From positions 1-35,294 of the forward strand of contig DJLT01000081.1 in the NCBI GenBank assembly GCA_002435145.1: DNA of 35,294 bases, in the 5' to 3' direction. This document shows positions 7,557 to 16,034 of this stretch, piece after piece. Position numbers and translations under genes: made by a program. The notes beneath the pieces were generated by a model. The model made no database searches and was not told the DNA's origin. It saw only the letters and a program-made list of their open reading frames with translations. The stretch's first letter is position 1, and each line of letters starts with the position of its first letter. The DNA is from Neptuniibacter sp. UBA6509. GTDB lineage: Bacteria > Pseudomonadota > Gammaproteobacteria > Pseudomonadales > Balneatricaceae.

Positions 7557-10037
7557 TTAGTGTTTTTTGTCAGATGGGTTGATCTCATTATGAGGCGGGG
7601 ATTTAAGAGGGGGTTGAAGTAGAGCGTTGATTTTCTCTTTAGGTAATGGCTTACTGAAATAGAAGCCCTGTAGCTCTTCACAGGTTTGTGTAAGAAGTTG
7701 GCCTCTTTGCTGCGCTGTTTCCACCCCTTCTGCAATCACTTGAAGGTTTAAGTTATGCGCCATAGTAATAATAGCTTGTGTTATTTCTACACTCTCTGAA
7801 CTTTCATCAAGGTCACGTACAAAGCTTTGATCTATCTTTATACGGTCTAGTGGGAACTGCTTTAAGTAGCTGAGTGAGGAGTATCCTGTACCAAAATCAT
7901 CTACAGCAATATTAATACCCATCTCTTTGAGTTGATGAAGGATATCTATTGTGGAATTAAAATCCTGCATTAGTGCTGTTTCGGTGAGTTCTAACTCGAG
8001 TAAGTGGGGAGAGAGCCCTGTGATTTTAAGTATATTACTTATACGGTGTACTAAAAAGTTATCGAAAAATTGAATCGCAGAAATATTCACTGCAATGCGG
8101 ATCTCTTTATTATATTTTTTGTTCCATTGCTGAATTTGTTCACAAGCCGTTTCCATCACCCAATCGCCTATGGGCATAATTAAACCTGTTTTTTCTGCAA
8201 TGGGTATAAACTCAGAGGGAGGTATTAACCCTCTTTCAGGATGCTTCCAGCGAAGTAGCGCTTCAAACCCAATAATTACCCCCGTTGAACTGAGCACTTG
8301 AGGTTGGTAGTACACTTCAAGCTGGTTTTGGTTGAGTGCTAGATGGAGATCACGGGTTAAAGATGATTCATTTAGAATCTCTTCTTTCAAACGTAAGGAA
8401 TAATAGAATAATCCTCGTTTACTATTGGATTTTGCCTTATGCATCGCTGTATAGGCATTGCTAAGCAGTTTATTGGTATCGATTCCATCATCAGGATAGA
8501 TACTCACTCCGATCGATGGCTTGAAGAAAAAATGTTCACCTTCCAGTTCGCAGGGGAGTTGTAACAGTTGGATTAATCGGCGGCCTATATGCTCTGTTTC
8601 TTCATGATCTTCTTGCTTCGTTAGCATTACCGCAAATTCAATACCGCTTAGTCTTGCGACAGGATAAGAATGGTCTACCCCTTTCTTAATTTGTTGCGCA
8701 GCCATAGATAATATTTTATCACCGGAGTTAAGACCTAATCGGTTATTTACTTCCTTGATCCCACCCAAATGAATAATGAGTAGCGAAACATTTTTGCCTT
8801 TCTCCGTACTTTCCAACGTTGCAGTTAATTGGTCTTTGAACATCGTTTTGTTGGGGAGATGGGTTAAAGGGTCAAAATTAAGCTGTTGATACACCTCTTT
8901 GTTGAGTATAGATATGCGGTTTTGAGCCTCAGAATAGCGACGCCAACTAATGAGTAAGAAAAAAAACAACTGGATTAAAATCGCATTTGTTGGTGCAAAC
9001 CATAACCTCAATTCTATAAAAAGAACCCAGCTAAGCAGTATTGTGACAATAAGTGATAATGGGAGACTAAGCGGGAAGTAGCGCCTAGGTAGTAGCATGG
9101 AAATGGGGAGGATTATAAAAGCTAATGCTAAGGTGATTAAAGTTTTGGTGAGGGGAGTTGCTACTACAATAAAACGTGATTCGAGAAGAGCTGCTGTAAT
9201 GTTTGCATTTAATTCTACTCCCGGCATCTGTTGGTGTTGACCTGATACGGGAGTGCTTATTGCATCTCCCATGCCGGAGGCAGTGGCTCCCACTAAAACA
9301 ATCTTGTCTTTCAGCAGTTCAGCTTTAATGGCGCCGTTTAATACATCGATGTAAGAGTAGCGCTGGATATGACCGGGAGGCCCATAAAATGGGATCATAA
9401 AAGGTGAGTGTCTAACCCACCCCGTACCTACAGGTGTCGATCGGGACAGCTCAAATGGTAATGAAGGCGACTTCCCAGAGGCACTTTTTTGCAGTGCTAA
9501 ACCAAATGCTGGCCAGTGTGCATCACCTAATCCTGCATAGAGATAAACCTGGCGTGAGATTCCATCAACATCTAGCTCTGTATCAACATGGCCTATCCCA
9601 TTGCTATTGTAAGCAATAATAGGCGTCGGTAGGAGTTCGACAATTTTTTTATCTTCGGAGATATTGTCCGGAGCTACAGCGAGGATGATATTTCCGTGTC
9701 GAGCAATCGAATCTGAAAAGGCTTGGTCTGAAATGATGTTCTCCATTTCAGAAAAAATGATGTCAAACCCAACCGCTTTGGTTTGAACTTCTGTGAGTTG
9801 ATCTAATAGTTCAGCGTGGGTTGTTCTAGGCCAAGGCCAGCGCCCAAGTTTATCAATGCTTTTTTCATCAATAGCGATAATAACAACGTCAGAGGGCGGT
9901 TTAGTTGTAGATAGACTTAGCCATGTGTCATATAGAATCAGATCTATACGCTTAAGAGCAGAGGTATTAACCCCGACAGCGACTATTAGGATAATAAACC
10001 CTAAGATAAGTAACTGTTGAGTTCGGCGTCTGATCAT
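7557..10037 (-). CDS. CHASE2 / degenerate GGDEF / EAL phosphodiesterase
   Basis: The 826-residue membrane protein has one N-terminal helix (about 9-26), a periplasmic CHASE2 sensor (about 31-285) and three helices (about 298-316, 322-342, 348-365). A GGDEF-fold domain (about 385-545) and an EAL domain (about 560-805) follow. The GGDEF site is SGIEF (464-468), and the usual Asp of the first metal-binding strand is His (LIIHLGG), so cyclase activity is unlikely. The EAL domain keeps EAL (592-594), Asn651, Glu686, DDFGTGYSSL (713-722), Lys734 and Glu770, so c-di-GMP hydrolysis is expected. Its start overlaps the FecR-domain gene by 4 bases (ATGA), indicating a coupled operon in which the secreted protein may feed the CHASE2 sensor. 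Confidence 0.92.
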   Translation of the reverse strand: MIRRRTQQLLILGFIILIVAVGVNTSALKRIDLILYDTWLSLSTTKPPSDVVIIAIDEKSIDKLGRWPWPRTTHAELLDQLTEVQTKAVGFDIIFSEMENIISDQAFSDSIARHGNIILAVAPDNISEDKKIVELLPTPIIAYNSNGIGHVDTELDVDGISRQVYLYAGLGDAHWPAFGLALQKSASGKSPSLPFELSRSTPVGTGWVRHSPFMIPFYGPPGHIQRYSYIDVLNGAIKAELLKDKIVLVGATASGMGDAISTPVSGQHQQMPGVELNANITAALLESRFIVVATPLTKTLITLALAFIILPISMLLPRRYFPLSLPLSLIVTILLSWVLFIELRLWFAPTNAILIQLFFFLLISWRRYSEAQNRISILNKEVYQQLNFDPLTHLPNKTMFKDQLTATLESTEKGKNVSLLIIHLGGIKEVNNRLGLNSGDKILSMAAQQIKKGVDHSYPVARLSGIEFAVMLTKQEDHEETEHIGRRLIQLLQLPCELEGEHFFFKPSIGVSIYPDDGIDTNKLLSNAYTAMHKAKSNSKRGLFYYSLRLKEEILNESSLTRDLHLALNQNQLEVYYQPQVLSSTGVIIGFEALLRWKHPERGLIPPSEFIPIAEKTGLIMPIGDWVMETACEQIQQWNKKYNKEIRIAVNISAIQFFDNFLVHRISNILKITGLSPHLLELELTETALMQDFNSTIDILHQLKEMGINIAVDDFGTGYSSLSYLKQFPLDRIKIDQSFVRDLDESSESVEITQAIITMAHNLNLQVIAEGVETAQQRGQLLTQTCEELQGFYFSKPLPKEKINALLQPPLKSPPHNEINPSDKKH

Positions 10038-11680
10038 AAAAGTAAAATAACTGCCACATAGGAACCAAAAATATAGATCCAGTTTTCATTGGGTGGTGGC
10101 GTAAGTTCTTGAGTGGCGCCCCACGCTCCAGTAAACCCATCTTCAGCAACAGACCTGACTCTTATATAACGATAGCCTTCAGGGCGAGGCATCGTTATCT
10201 CTGGTTTAGATGCGTTTATATCATTAAGGATAGTTTTAAATGAGCGATCCTGCCCGATTTGAATTTGATAGGACTCCCCAGGTAATCCTTGGAGCCAAGA
10301 TAGTTTTATCTCTTGTTCATCTTGTTTAAGTTCTGGCTCAGGCGTTGCGGGAATAGGCTTGACTGATAAGCTTCTTATCGCACTGTATGGGCCTATCTCT
10401 CCATCTCTGGCGATACTTTTAATGCGCCAGAAGTATGTATTAGTTGCTACTAATTCGCTCGCAGTAAATTGGGTGCCTGTAATGTTAGAGCGGTCAATAA
10501 TCTTTTGTTTGAAACCCTTATCAGTCGCTACTTCTAGGTGATAACTGTTGGCTTCACTTGAATTTGTCCACTCGAGTACAGGCGCACTCCCTCGAATGGT
10601 CTCGTTATTATTTGGAGCCATAGGAAAGGGAGGCTGAGGGTGAGCATTTAGGGTAAAAGGTGTGAGTTGAGCGATACCTTCAATACCGTGCCGGTCTACA
10701 GCACGAAGCTGAAAATAATAGGTGTTATCACTTAGGTCAGGAAGAGTAATTGCCGATCGGCTGCTATCGCTGTCCCATATAACAGAGCCAAATTCTGCTG
10801 ATCTAGAAATAATAACACGATAGCTTTTGGCGCCCTTGATCGTTTCCCAGCGTATTTGTGAACCTATTTTTTCAATTGGATTTGGGTAAGCTAATAACGT
10901 GGGAGCAGGGAGTAGTTTTTGGGGTTTTAAAGGCGCTTTATTCTGTGCTACTTGAGTACCATAGCCCGAGCGTACTAAACGAGTTCTGTTCGCTCCTTTT
11001 ACAGCGACGCCGCCCTCTAAAACTTCAATATGCGAACTATGTTTTTCCGCTTGATATGAGGTTCTAAAATGTGTGCCTCGAACGGCTGATATCGCTGCAG
11101 GAGTATGGATTTCAAATCGTGAAGCGCTGCCTTTTTGTGTTTTTGCTTTTGTTTCAACATCTCCAGACATGAGTCTAATTCTAGAATCCACCATGCCTGT
11201 TTCACCATATTTTTTAAGATGGTTGAAATTGACCTTTGAATTTTGCAGTACAACAATTTCACTGCCGTCTGCAAAGCGGATTAGTACACTGCTTTGTGCA
11301 CCTGTTTCTAGGTGGTCACCAAGGTTGATTTGCTGGCCCGGTGTGCTTTTTTGGGGTGCGTTTGAGTCTTTTGTGTATAAAGTAACCTTACCTTCAGTTT
11401 TAATGACTTCGGCGGAGGTGGGTTGAGATTTAATCCACTTAATAGGAATGCGAAGTTTTGTGTTTGTCGGTATGCGCTTTGGGTCGGCAACATTGTTGAT
11501 TTTTTGAAGCTGTTTCCAATAGGAGGTTTTATACAGATGCTTTTCACTGAATTCGGAGAGAGTATCTCCATCCACTACCGTATAAATCCACTCTTGAGCT
11601 GAGGCCGAATAGGGAAAAATAAGTGAAATGTAGAGGAAAATAGTCGATAACTTTAAAAGGCGGTTCCTCATGACATCCAT
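10034..11680 (-). CDS. Secreted LysM-FecR-FN3 protein with C-terminal membrane anchor
   Basis: The ATG at 11680 is preferred to the upstream one at 11707, because AAGGA lies nine bases before it and the 548-residue product then starts with a normal signal peptide (cut near SASA-QE, residue 28). Domains in order: LysM (about 31-78, YTVVDGDTLSEFSEKHL), a FecR-like beta domain (about 105-245, with IHTPAAISAVRGTHF), and three fibronectin-III-like repeats (about 255-345, 350-440, 445-530). A final hydrophobic segment ends the chain (WIYIFGSYVAVILLL). The protein should bind peptidoglycan through LysM while anchored in the inner membrane. It overlaps the CHASE2-EAL gene by 4 bases. This is the FecR periplasmic fold, not a FecIR iron-signalling system; no sigma factor is nearby. 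Confidence 0.88.
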   Translation of the reverse strand: MDVMRNRLLKLSTIFLYISLIFPYSASAQEWIYTVVDGDTLSEFSEKHLYKTSYWKQLQKINNVADPKRIPTNTKLRIPIKWIKSQPTSAEVIKTEGKVTLYTKDSNAPQKSTPGQQINLGDHLETGAQSSVLIRFADGSEIVVLQNSKVNFNHLKKYGETGMVDSRIRLMSGDVETKAKTQKGSASRFEIHTPAAISAVRGTHFRTSYQAEKHSSHIEVLEGGVAVKGANRTRLVRSGYGTQVAQNKAPLKPQKLLPAPTLLAYPNPIEKIGSQIRWETIKGAKSYRVIISRSAEFGSVIWDSDSSRSAITLPDLSDNTYYFQLRAVDRHGIEGIAQLTPFTLNAHPQPPFPMAPNNNETIRGSAPVLEWTNSSEANSYHLEVATDKGFKQKIIDRSNITGTQFTASELVATNTYFWRIKSIARDGEIGPYSAIRSLSVKPIPATPEPELKQDEQEIKLSWLQGLPGESYQIQIGQDRSFKTILNDINASKPEITMPRPEGYRYIRVRSVAEDGFTGAWGATQELTPPPNENWIYIFGSYVAVILLL

Positions 11681-11965
11681 ATTATGAATTCCTTTATAAA
11701 AAATCATATCTCTATAGTTGCAGGCTTACGATAGACAGTCCACCAACATCCCTGTCATTCATTAATACCATTTTTTGTGCGATCAACCAAAAAAAGTTTA
11801 GAAAATTGGATCTTTTTTTTTCAGGGTTTAGCTATTTATACTAGTACATTACTGAATTCTGGTGACTTTTCTCAGCACAGGTTAATATTTAATCTTTTTG
11901 CGTATTACTTAGCATTATCTTGTGTTGGTAGAATTGTTGTTTGCTTATGTTAGGAATAGATTTTA
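11681..11965. other. Divergent intergenic region
   Basis: These 285 bases separate the minus-strand FecR/CHASE2 operon from the plus-strand winged-helix/nuclease gene and must hold both promoters. The sequence is very AT-rich, with A and T runs around 11790-11820 and a TATACT hexamer near 11835. I cannot define a confident promoter or operator. Confidence 0.4.
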
Positions 11966-12796
11966 ATGCCAGATGTATCACACTCGCTTTCTACCTCAGC
12001 TTTAGCTAAACGTTTAGGAAAAACAACTAAGCAGATGTTCTCAGAATTAGAGCAGCTTGGTTGGATTGCACGTAAAGCAGAAACTTGGGCTTTAACGGCT
12101 AAAGGTGAGTTTGAAGGGGGGAAGTATAGGGAGAGTACAAAGTTTGGTCGTTATATCATCTGGCCCGATAGCATTACTAAGCATAAAGCCTTGGTTCAGC
12201 CTGATGCTAATAGGATGGGTATCCGGGAGTTATCTAAATCGTTACAGCTTTCTACAAAGATGCTTGAGCGATTACTCCAAGAACTAGGTTGGGTTAAAGC
12301 GGGTCGTAAAGGTTGGTTGTTAACCGCTGCGGGTAATTCAGTAGGTGGTTGTCAGCGAGAAGATAGTGTTTCAGGTATCCCTTTTGTGTTGTGGCCCAGT
12401 GAACTGGTTGAAAATTTGGTTCTTTCTGAAAGGCTGCGCTCCTTTGATGAGGGAGCCCAGGGAGATGCTTCCCTTTGCTGTGATGGCCATAAGGTAGATT
12501 GTAATGCGGAGCGCGTGATCGATAATTGGCTTTATTTTGCAGGCCTTATGCATGCGTATAAACGTCGCCTTCCAGATGAAGAGGAGTTATATGCGGATTT
12601 TTACCTTCCTCAGCATCATCTTTATATCGAGTATTGGGGTGAGGGCAATATTAAGCAAAATTTAGTGTTAAAGATGAAAAAGAAAGAAACGCTTTTAAGT
12701 ATGAATGCTAACTTGATTGAGATAAATGACGAAGATATTGAGCATTTAGAAGAGGTATTGCCCCGTCTATTGCTTAAGTACGATATAGAAATATAA
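11966..12796 (+). CDS. Tandem winged-helix repeats with PD-(D/E)XK-like nuclease domain
   Basis: The 276-residue protein has three parts. Residues 8-70 and 84-145 are clear repeats of one unit: a helical lead (ALAKRLGKT / ELSKSLQLS), then LEQLGWIARK / LQELGWVKAG, a W.LTA.G strand, and a closing WP motif (IIWPDSI / VLWPSEL). They look like small winged-helix DNA-binding units. Residues about 180-270 resemble a PD-(D/E)XK nuclease: a helix with Glu182, ADFYLP (Asp211), YIEYWG (Glu222), a Lys-rich helix and the strand LIEIND. Similar ADFYLP...IEYWG blocks occur in superfamily-I helicase-associated nucleases. An AGGA ribosome site lies about ten bases upstream. I know no assigned function, and no methylase or helicase is adjacent. 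Confidence 0.7.
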   Translation: MPDVSHSLSTSALAKRLGKTTKQMFSELEQLGWIARKAETWALTAKGEFEGGKYRESTKFGRYIIWPDSITKHKALVQPDANRMGIRELSKSLQLSTKMLERLLQELGWVKAGRKGWLLTAAGNSVGGCQREDSVSGIPFVLWPSELVENLVLSERLRSFDEGAQGDASLCCDGHKVDCNAERVIDNWLYFAGLMHAYKRRLPDEEELYADFYLPQHHLYIEYWGEGNIKQNLVLKMKKKETLLSMNANLIEINDEDIEHLEEVLPRLLLKYDIEI

Positions 12797-12964
12797 GTGG
12801 TATCTGTAAAATTTATTAATTCACAACCTTATTAGTAAGTTAAGGGGATAATCGGTTATTTTTAACTAGAATTAGAATGAATAAAGGCAATTGGACCTTC
12901 CTATCTAGTAGTCATCTACTCTGTCGGGAGATTGTGGAGCTTATCCTGAAGAGTTGGAACTTTG

Positions 12965-15388
12965 GTGTCTGAAATTGGAAAAGTACAACATAGATTAGCT
13001 ATAAGGTTGGCTCAATATGCAGTCTTACTGGCGTTTTTAATCGGTCTAGGGCTAAGCTCACTTCAAGTCTGGCAAGATTACCATGAACATGGAAATCGAT
13101 TAGATCAAATTATTCATGAAATATTAGAGGCAAGTAAACCGCCCGCAACGCGTGCTGTGCATACATTGGACCAAGCTCTTGCTCAGGAAGTTGTTAATGG
13201 TTTAACGCAGTATCCTTTTATTTCAAGGGTTCAGATTAAGGATGAATTGGGTGAGACACTTGCTGAAAAACAGAAGCAAGCGAATAGAAGTAAAACTCAA
13301 TGGTTAACTGAAGTCATTTCAGTGAATCAAAAGCAATATAATTTAGACCTCAATACACTTGAATATCACAGTCCTGTAACAGGTGGGTTGATGGTCGTGG
13401 TTGACAATGACCAAGCGCTTCAGCCTTTTTTTGAAAGGGCTCAATCTGTTCTGATTGCTGGTATTGTTCGTAATGTTTTACTAGTTATCTGCCTCATATC
13501 ACTTTTTCATTTTTTCCTAACAAAGCCTTTGGCTCTGTTGGCTAAGCAGTTTTCCCTTCTTAATCTCCAAGAGGGTGAAAGCAAATTACTGAAAGTGCCT
13601 CTAAGACATAAAACAACAGAACTTGGTCAGTTAAGTGACGCAGGCAATGATTTTATTCAAACTGTCCAATCTTTATTAGTTGAGAATAAACGCAGTCATT
13701 TAGCGCTTACGCAAAGTGAACAGTTGTTACATCAGCTAATAAATCAGATCCCACAGTTGATTATGGCGATCAACAAAGAGGGTGTTTTGCTTTTCTGTAA
13801 CCATCAAGTAGCAGACTTTTATGGCCAACCGATAGAGTTTGTCACCAATAGACCGTTAGATCACTTCCACACTGTGAAGGATGAGCTTGAACAGTTAGAT
13901 TCGGTTCGACGAAGTGTTGAAATGAACAATGCATCCGAGGAGATTGGAGAGCTTTCTTGGTCGCGGCCTAATGGGAAAAAACTATATTTCTCAATTCTTG
14001 CTGCTCCGTTTTTACATTTAAGTGAGCAAGTTACTCTGGTTGTCGCCACTGACATTACGGATCAGAAAGTAGTTCAAGACCACATAAGCCATATGGCTAA
14101 CCATGATAGTTTGACAGGGTTGCCCAATAGGGCGCTGCTTAATGACCGCTTATCTCTCTCCTTATTGACCTGTAAGCGAAATAAAGTTCATAACGCTATT
14201 CTATTTATCGATCTTGATCACTTCAAAACTATCAATGATTCCCTTGGACATGGTGTAGGGGATCTGTTGTTAAAAAAAGTATCGGAATTGTTAAGTAGCC
14301 AGGTACGTTTAAGCGATACCGTTGCCCGTTTAGGCGGTGACGAATTTGTTATTCTTCTCCAATCGACCCATGAAGAGTTGGATCGTGTGACGTCTGATGT
14401 GCAGCTTATATGTGAAAAGTTACTTACGGTTTTATCCCAACCTATCGATGTCCAACAGCATCAATTGCGAATTGGAGCCAGTATTGGTGTGGTTGTCTTT
14501 CCTATTCCAAACAAGAGCATTGATGATTTAATGCGTTTTGCAGATACCGCAATGTACCATGCGAAAGAGAATGGGCGTAATAATTACGCTTTTTATCATC
14601 AGGCGATGTCTCTAGCTGTTGAGAAACAGCAGGATATGGAAAACCAGCTGCACCGAGCGTTAGAGAAAGAGGAGTTTTGCATACATTATCAACCTTTAGT
14701 GACAGTTAAAGGCGACATTATAGGGTTTGAAGCTTTACTTCGTTGGCAGCATCCAGAGCACGGTTTAATGCCGCCCATTGAATTTATTCCTAGCCTAGAA
14801 GTGAGTGGCATGATTGTTCCCGTGAGTAACTGGTTATTGGCGGAATGTAGTCGGCAAATAGTAAAATGGAAGGAAGAAGGTTTTTGGCAGGAGGGGTGGT
14901 ATACCTCGATAAATATTAGTCCTCTGCAGTTTTATCAGCCTGATATGATTCCCGTTTTGGAGAAAATTATCACGGAGGCTGGCGCTGGGCTAACGGATGT
15001 ATGTTTAGAAATAACAGAAACTGTGGCGGTAGAAAATATTGATTTTGCGGTATCACGCTTAAATAGTATTCGAGAGCTCGGTATACAGATAGCGCTGGAT
15101 GATTTTGGTACCGGTTACTCTTCACTTAGTTATCTCAAAGACCTGCCTATAGATATAGTGAAGATAGACCGTTCATTTATTCAAGAGTTAGGCTCAGGAA
15201 ATAAAAGTCAGCCTATTGTTGAGGCCGTGGCTTCTATTGCTAAAACATATCAATTAAGAGTGATTGCCGAGGGAATAGAAACACAAGGCCAGTTAGAAGG
15301 GGCCCATGCTGTAGGGTGCCATGTTTTTCAAGGTTTTTATATTGAAAGGCCTCAAGAAGCGCAGAATTTACGTTCTAAGTATCTTTGA
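12965..15388 (+). CDS. Membrane PAS-GGDEF-EAL protein (c-di-GMP turnover)
   Basis: Two starts are adjacent, TTG at 12962 and GTG at 12965; GTG is slightly favoured, and no ribosome site is strong. The roughly 807-residue protein has helices at about 12-33 and 162-187 flanking a periplasmic domain. A HAMP-like linker, a PAS domain (about 252-370), GGDEF (about 375-545) and EAL (about 560-805) follow (residues numbered from the TTG). Both catalytic sites look intact: GGDEF at 458-462 with an inhibitory RxxD site (RLSD, 449-452) five residues before it, and EAL at 590-592 with DDFGTGYSSL and the VIAEGIET block. It may therefore make and degrade c-di-GMP, depending on the sensor state. It stands alone on the plus strand. 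Confidence 0.92.
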   Translation: MSEIGKVQHRLAIRLAQYAVLLAFLIGLGLSSLQVWQDYHEHGNRLDQIIHEILEASKPPATRAVHTLDQALAQEVVNGLTQYPFISRVQIKDELGETLAEKQKQANRSKTQWLTEVISVNQKQYNLDLNTLEYHSPVTGGLMVVVDNDQALQPFFERAQSVLIAGIVRNVLLVICLISLFHFFLTKPLALLAKQFSLLNLQEGESKLLKVPLRHKTTELGQLSDAGNDFIQTVQSLLVENKRSHLALTQSEQLLHQLINQIPQLIMAINKEGVLLFCNHQVADFYGQPIEFVTNRPLDHFHTVKDELEQLDSVRRSVEMNNASEEIGELSWSRPNGKKLYFSILAAPFLHLSEQVTLVVATDITDQKVVQDHISHMANHDSLTGLPNRALLNDRLSLSLLTCKRNKVHNAILFIDLDHFKTINDSLGHGVGDLLLKKVSELLSSQVRLSDTVARLGGDEFVILLQSTHEELDRVTSDVQLICEKLLTVLSQPIDVQQHQLRIGASIGVVVFPIPNKSIDDLMRFADTAMYHAKENGRNNYAFYHQAMSLAVEKQQDMENQLHRALEKEEFCIHYQPLVTVKGDIIGFEALLRWQHPEHGLMPPIEFIPSLEVSGMIVPVSNWLLAECSRQIVKWKEEGFWQEGWYTSINISPLQFYQPDMIPVLEKIITEAGAGLTDVCLEITETVAVENIDFAVSRLNSIRELGIQIALDDFGTGYSSLSYLKDLPIDIVKIDRSFIQELGSGNKSQPIVEAVASIAKTYQLRVIAEGIETQGQLEGAHAVGCHVFQGFYIERPQEAQNLRSKYL

Positions 15389-15394
15389 AATGCT

Positions 15395-15416
15395 GACATT
15401 TGATTAATCATATGTC
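15395..15416. promoter_or_regulatory. 22-bp imperfect palindrome upstream of the copper operon
   Basis: GACATTTGATTAATCATATGTC pairs at 10 of 11 positions and lies 7 bases after the PAS-GGDEF-EAL stop and about 110 bases before the first ORF of the copper-efflux operon. No T tract follows. It could be an operator for that operon, as the outer TGACA/TGTC arms loosely recall CusR-type sites, but the spacing differs. Confidence 0.3.
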
Positions 15417-15525
15417 GCTTGAAAAACGGCACATAAACGTAGGAACTTTATGGCAAGTCGATTGCCCTATAGATTGAGCTTTTTATTTCAGTTAAAGTGC
15501 GGTTAGGTTCTTAAGGTATGAATTA

Positions 15526-15960
15526 ATGGGTTATTCAAACTCTCTTTCAAGACGTAGTCGGATAATTGCAGCGTTTAGTTTGCTGTTTTTTATCGTCTAC
15601 TGTTCAGTGGGAGTGTGTACTAATTTATTGAGCTAGACTTTAAAAGCTCCGGGGGGTGCTCCGATGGCAGCTACGATCGATCATAGCCAACATCAGATGG
15701 ATTCCGATACCGTACCTGAACACTGCCAACCTGAATCATCCGGTTGTCAGTGGAGTGTTAATCCCGTGTTTGATCCTGTGGCCGATGCCCAGCCGGCAAG
15801 CAGTTTCTTTTTCCTCTATGTAACATTCACCACGGCACTCATATTAAGTTTATTACTGCGCCTGCAAACTGGGGGAGCTTTCTTTTCCTTTGCGCGTGAG
15901 CAGTTTTACCAACGCAGTTATCCTCGTATACACCTACAAAAGTCTGTTTTCCTGAATTAA
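15526..15960 (+). pseudogene. Copper-operon leader membrane protein, interrupted by an amber codon
   Basis: Two frames lie in the same phase, separated by one TAG at 15634-15636. The first (15526-15633, ATG with AAGG nine bases upstream) encodes a basic start and a hydrophobic signal-like helix (IIAAFSLLFFIVYCSVGVC). The second (ATG at 15664) encodes a His/Met/Cys-rich stretch (DHSQHQM, then EHCQ and SGCQW), a membrane helix (FFFLYVTFTTALILSLLLRL) and a basic tail. Small signal-plus-His/Met proteins often precede Cus-type efflux genes and presumably bind copper. Read through the TAG, the pieces form one protein of about 144 residues with that plan, so a nonsense mutation in a single gene is my reading. 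Alternatively they are two small genes, the second being 98 residues. Confidence 0.5.
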
Positions 15961-16034
15961 GTAAACCTCTCTTTTTTGTATTGCTACTCCCTGTTTTTGT
16001 GGAGTTCTTTATATATAGTTTTGAGAGATTTTTT

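Noticed and set aside
10034-11680. FecIR-type iron signalling anti-sigma factor
   Set aside because: The FecR fold is present, but the protein has a signal peptide and LysM instead of a cytoplasmic anti-sigma domain, and no sigma factor or TonB receptor is near.
12877-12972. 31-codon frame ending over the start of the PAS-GGDEF-EAL gene, a possible leader peptide
   Set aside because: There is no ribosome site before its ATG; the overlap alone is weak evidence.
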